Notes under the pieces: model-generated
Databases searched by the model: none
What the model saw: the letters and a program-made list of their open reading frames with translations, nothing else
What the model was told of the DNA's origin: nothing
Program-made: the position numbers and the translations under genes
Shown: positions 61,301 to 64,000 of the stretch, piece by piece
How positions within the stretch are numbered: the stretch's first letter is position 1
Layout: each line of letters begins with the position of its first letter
Source: Typha latifolia
Lineage: Eukaryota; Streptophyta; Magnoliopsida; Poales; Typhaceae
Length of the DNA stretch: 64,000 nucleotides
NCBI GenBank assembly: GCA_019914945.1
Contig: CM034103.1
Span: 124,001 to 188,000, forward strand
Reading direction: 5' to 3'

Positions 61301-64000
61301 GCTCAGTTGCCTTCCTTATCTCTTCATATGTTGCATTTTCTTTACCATACATGATGTTCTCTTTGATAGTTGTGGCGAACAACAATGGCTCTTGGTTAAC
61401 AAGGCCAATTTGTTGTCTTAGCCAGCCAAGTTGTAGTGTCTTAATGTTAATTCCATCTAGAAGAACTTCACCAGCTTGTGGGTCATAAAATCTTTCCACC
61501 AGACTAAACACAGTTGACTTCCCACTGCCACTCTCTCCAACAATAGCCGTTGTTGTGCCACTGAACACTTGCAACGAGAATCCGTCAAATATCAGATGGT
61601 CAGACCTAGCAGGGTAGCAGAAGTATACATCTTTCAGCTCAATATCGCCCTTGATATCTTCCAACACAATTCCGCTTGTATCATATGCATCAATATCTGG
61701 CTTTCTTTTTATTGTCTCGAATATTCTATATGCTGCTGCTTGTCCTTCTGCAAAGGCAGTCACACATGGTGTTGCCTGGCCCAACGACCTGTTGCAGCAC
61801 AATGATACTTAAAAAATCTATTGAACTTCATAGGCAGAAAGGTATATCCATGCACCATGCTGAAACTTTTTCCTCATTCCTATATTGGACTAAATCACCT
61901 AGAGCTATGACATCTGAGCCTGAAAGCTTAGATCAGATCAATTAGAGAGCTTAATTCATGACTCATGCTGGTAATTTTACAATAGATTCCAAGAAGACTT
62001 GGACTATACGTATAAAAGATCTCAATTAGTTTAAATTAAATGCAGTATTGCGCTTCATCTTATATTTTTGCAACTGTTCTTTCAAAAAGGAAAAATAGCT
62101 TGAAGGATAGACATTTTATTTATAGGTCAATATAATTCAATAATTCACGAGTATCGTAAATGTAAAGAAATAGGGGAACTTTTCATATTTACCATTTTAA
62201 TCAGGTTCTCTAGAAGAACCTTAAGAAATAGCTGAGTCAAACCATAACAAATAGAGAGAGAAGCCAGTTATACTTCAACTCTGTTTCAAAATTTTATTAA
62301 AAAAAAGGAGCATGAAAGAATGGCATATAAATTCAAGCCAGTAAAAATGCATAGGAGTATGTTAACACTAAAAAAGTTTGGGTATTTTTTTTATCAATTT
62401 ATTCAGGTATTCTTGAAGAACCTTCAGAAAAACTCAAAAAAGCAACCCAAACTTAAAAGGAAAAATATATGATGTTAAAAGAACTGATTAAATTTTGCAT
62501 GTTTAATAATTTACTACCCATATCTCTAGATTATAAAAAAAAAAAACTTACATTGCACCAGTCATGACGGCTAATAAGACATTAATAACTTGTCCTCCAT
62601 TATAGCCTTTGTCAATGATCAACTTGGAGCCATACCATATGGCTAAACCGTAGCTACAGAACAAAACCAAGAAAACAGTACCCATACCAAAGCCAGTAGC
62701 AATCCCCTCTTGGACAGCAGATATGTATGCTTTTCTTATGTACTTATTATATAGTGCGATGGCTTGCTTCTCACCATTGAAGGAGACGACCTTTCATATG
62801 TGAGAGAAGGATAATTAGATAACAGAATCATCAATAAATGGTTATTGCCAAGAAATTATAATTCACTGGTACCCACTGTTCTAATATATCCTATTGTCTG
62901 TTCAACAATATTTCCCGCTTCTTTATATGTCTCCTGTCCACGGGTCGAGATTTTTAAAATCAGCCATGACATTGTTGCACCAGCGATGACAATTGGTGGA
63001 ATACTTGACAACATGACAAGAGAGAGAAGCCATCCTCTTATAAAAGCTACAAGGAAACCACCAAAGAAAGTAGCAACAAGTTGTGTGAACTTCCCAACCT
63101 ACAGGAAAAGAAATGATATAATTGCATAGTCTATGACGGGCATGAATAATAACTGAGTGCTTTTGACAATAAAAATTCCATCCGACATCTCAAACTGTTA
63201 ATAACAAAATATTTGAGTGTCTATTGAGTAAGACTGCATCAGGCTTCCTCTTTAGTTGCTTATAAATGTTAACTAATTAGCTTTTAAGTTTTTAGAGTAA
63301 TTGGCAAGTTAACAGTAAATACATATGTGAATATACAAAGGAAAGCTTTCCCCTTTGTCTTTTTCTCACCTTTTCACCGATTGCATCTTGAATAAGTACT
63401 GTGTCTCCAGACATCCTCGCCACCACTTCCCCGGTCGTCATCTCCTTGTCAAAGAAAGCAATATCTTGTCTCAATATAGCTTTAAGATATAGGCTTCGAA
63501 TGCGTGATGCTTGTCTTTCTCCAGTAACCATCCAACATGTAACCTCTGCATGGGTCATGATAATATGTAGTCAATCTTATGACTACCATTCCAGTAGGTG
63601 ATTTAGCTTGATGAAAGAAAAGAAAAGAAAAGAAAAGAAAAGAAAAGAAAAGAAAAGAAAAGAAAAGAAAAAAGTAACCCAGCCAGCAAATCCAAGCAAT
63701 TGATACAATTTGACGAACAGATTGATGATGCTTACGAAGTAAGGCAGCAACCGCTGATCCAATAGCTAAGTAGACAAAATTAAGTACCGCCTGAGACAAG
63801 ATAATCCCATTCATCAAATTGGTCGGTATCACTATCTCATAGAAGACAACACTAAGGAAGGATCATGGTCACAAGTAAGTCCTCACCTTGATGACCTGGT
63901 GGAGCATGGCCTCCTTGGTTCTGCCGCTGACCCCGAAGGCGTCGATGACCTGCCCGAAGATTAAAGTCATCAGCGGCTGCGACATCCCGTTCGCCAGCGC
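58307..64000 (-). CDS. ABCB full transporter, array unit 4, 5' partial
   Basis: Exons seen: 63887-64000 (cut by the window edge), 63736-63790, 63370-63545, 62877-63098, 62552-62790, 61263-61788, 60879-61152, 60119-60734, 59790-60018, 59402-59668, 59048-59311 and 58307-58951. They give 1208 residues in phase; about 40 N-terminal residues and the ATG lie to the right. Both NBDs are intact ([31 protein letters not shown]). It is the most diverged copy. The linker exon is 17 codons shorter than in unit 1. The NBD1 Q-loop reads GLVNQEP instead of GLVSQEP, keeping the Gln. TMD1 has [12 protein letters not shown] where units 1-3 have [12 protein letters not shown]. Intron 1 is only 95 bp and lacks the conserved GC-rich motif. 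Intron 2 holds an AAAAG repeat. Confidence 0.92.
63613..63672 (+). repeat. AAAAG pentanucleotide microsatellite
   Basis: About twelve uninterrupted AAAAG units in intron 2 of unit 4. It reads CTTTT on the coding strand. Confidence 0.95.

Noticed and set aside
1..64000. tRNA, rRNA and CRISPR-like arrays
   Set aside because: No cloverleaf, rRNA-like or regularly spaced repeat pattern was seen by eye on either strand.

Overview
The window is nuclear DNA of a flowering plant. Genes are split by many AT-rich GT-AG introns, first exons are often GC-rich, and the proteins match plant families. The GC-rich first exons and the ABCB paralogues look monocot-like, but that is an inference and no species is assigned.

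Layout. (1) 1063-5078 (+) is the 3' part of a protein kinase / PP2C phosphatase fusion gene. (2) 6209-7553 (-) is a two-exon Rpr2/Rpp21-type zinc-ribbon protein. (3) About 7915-8625 is a decayed LINE fragment, followed by a GC-rich coding-like block at 8744-8997. (4) 9653-10702 (+) is a GDP-fucose-type nucleotide-sugar transporter. (5) 12224-16489 (-) is a domesticated hAT transposase (SLEEPER-like). (6) 17594-24498 (-) is a SURP/SWAP splicing factor. (7) 24963-27724 (+) is a dienelactone hydrolase family protein, divergent from the SURP gene across a shared 464-bp promoter region with Site II motifs. (8) 28639-31277 (-) is PDCD5. Left of 32 kb the genes look like single-copy housekeeping genes.

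From 32241 to the right edge there is a head-to-tail array of four ABCB (MDR/P-glycoprotein) full transporters, all on the minus strand. Each has the same 12-exon structure. I could place every splice junction so that the phases agree, giving 1271, 1266 (1295 with an extra exon) and 1263 aa, and at least 1208 aa for the fourth, whose 5' end lies outside the window. All eight nucleotide-binding domains keep the Walker A, signature, Walker B and H-loop motifs. Units 1 and 2 are very similar, including introns and flanks, and are the youngest pair; units 3 and 4 resemble each other more.

The most interesting signals are in this array. Unit 2 carries a perfect 184-bp tandem duplication across the exon 7/exon 8 boundary. 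It creates a new 87-nt, phase 1-1, stop-free hybrid exon with both splice sites. Several non-autonomous DNA transposons have recognisable target-site duplications: two related hAT-like elements with 8-bp duplications and three Mutator-like elements with 9-bp duplications. Three of the five lie in ABCB introns and have matching empty sites in the paralogues, so they can order events in the history of the array. A 15-bp GC-rich motif is kept in intron 1 of units 1-3.
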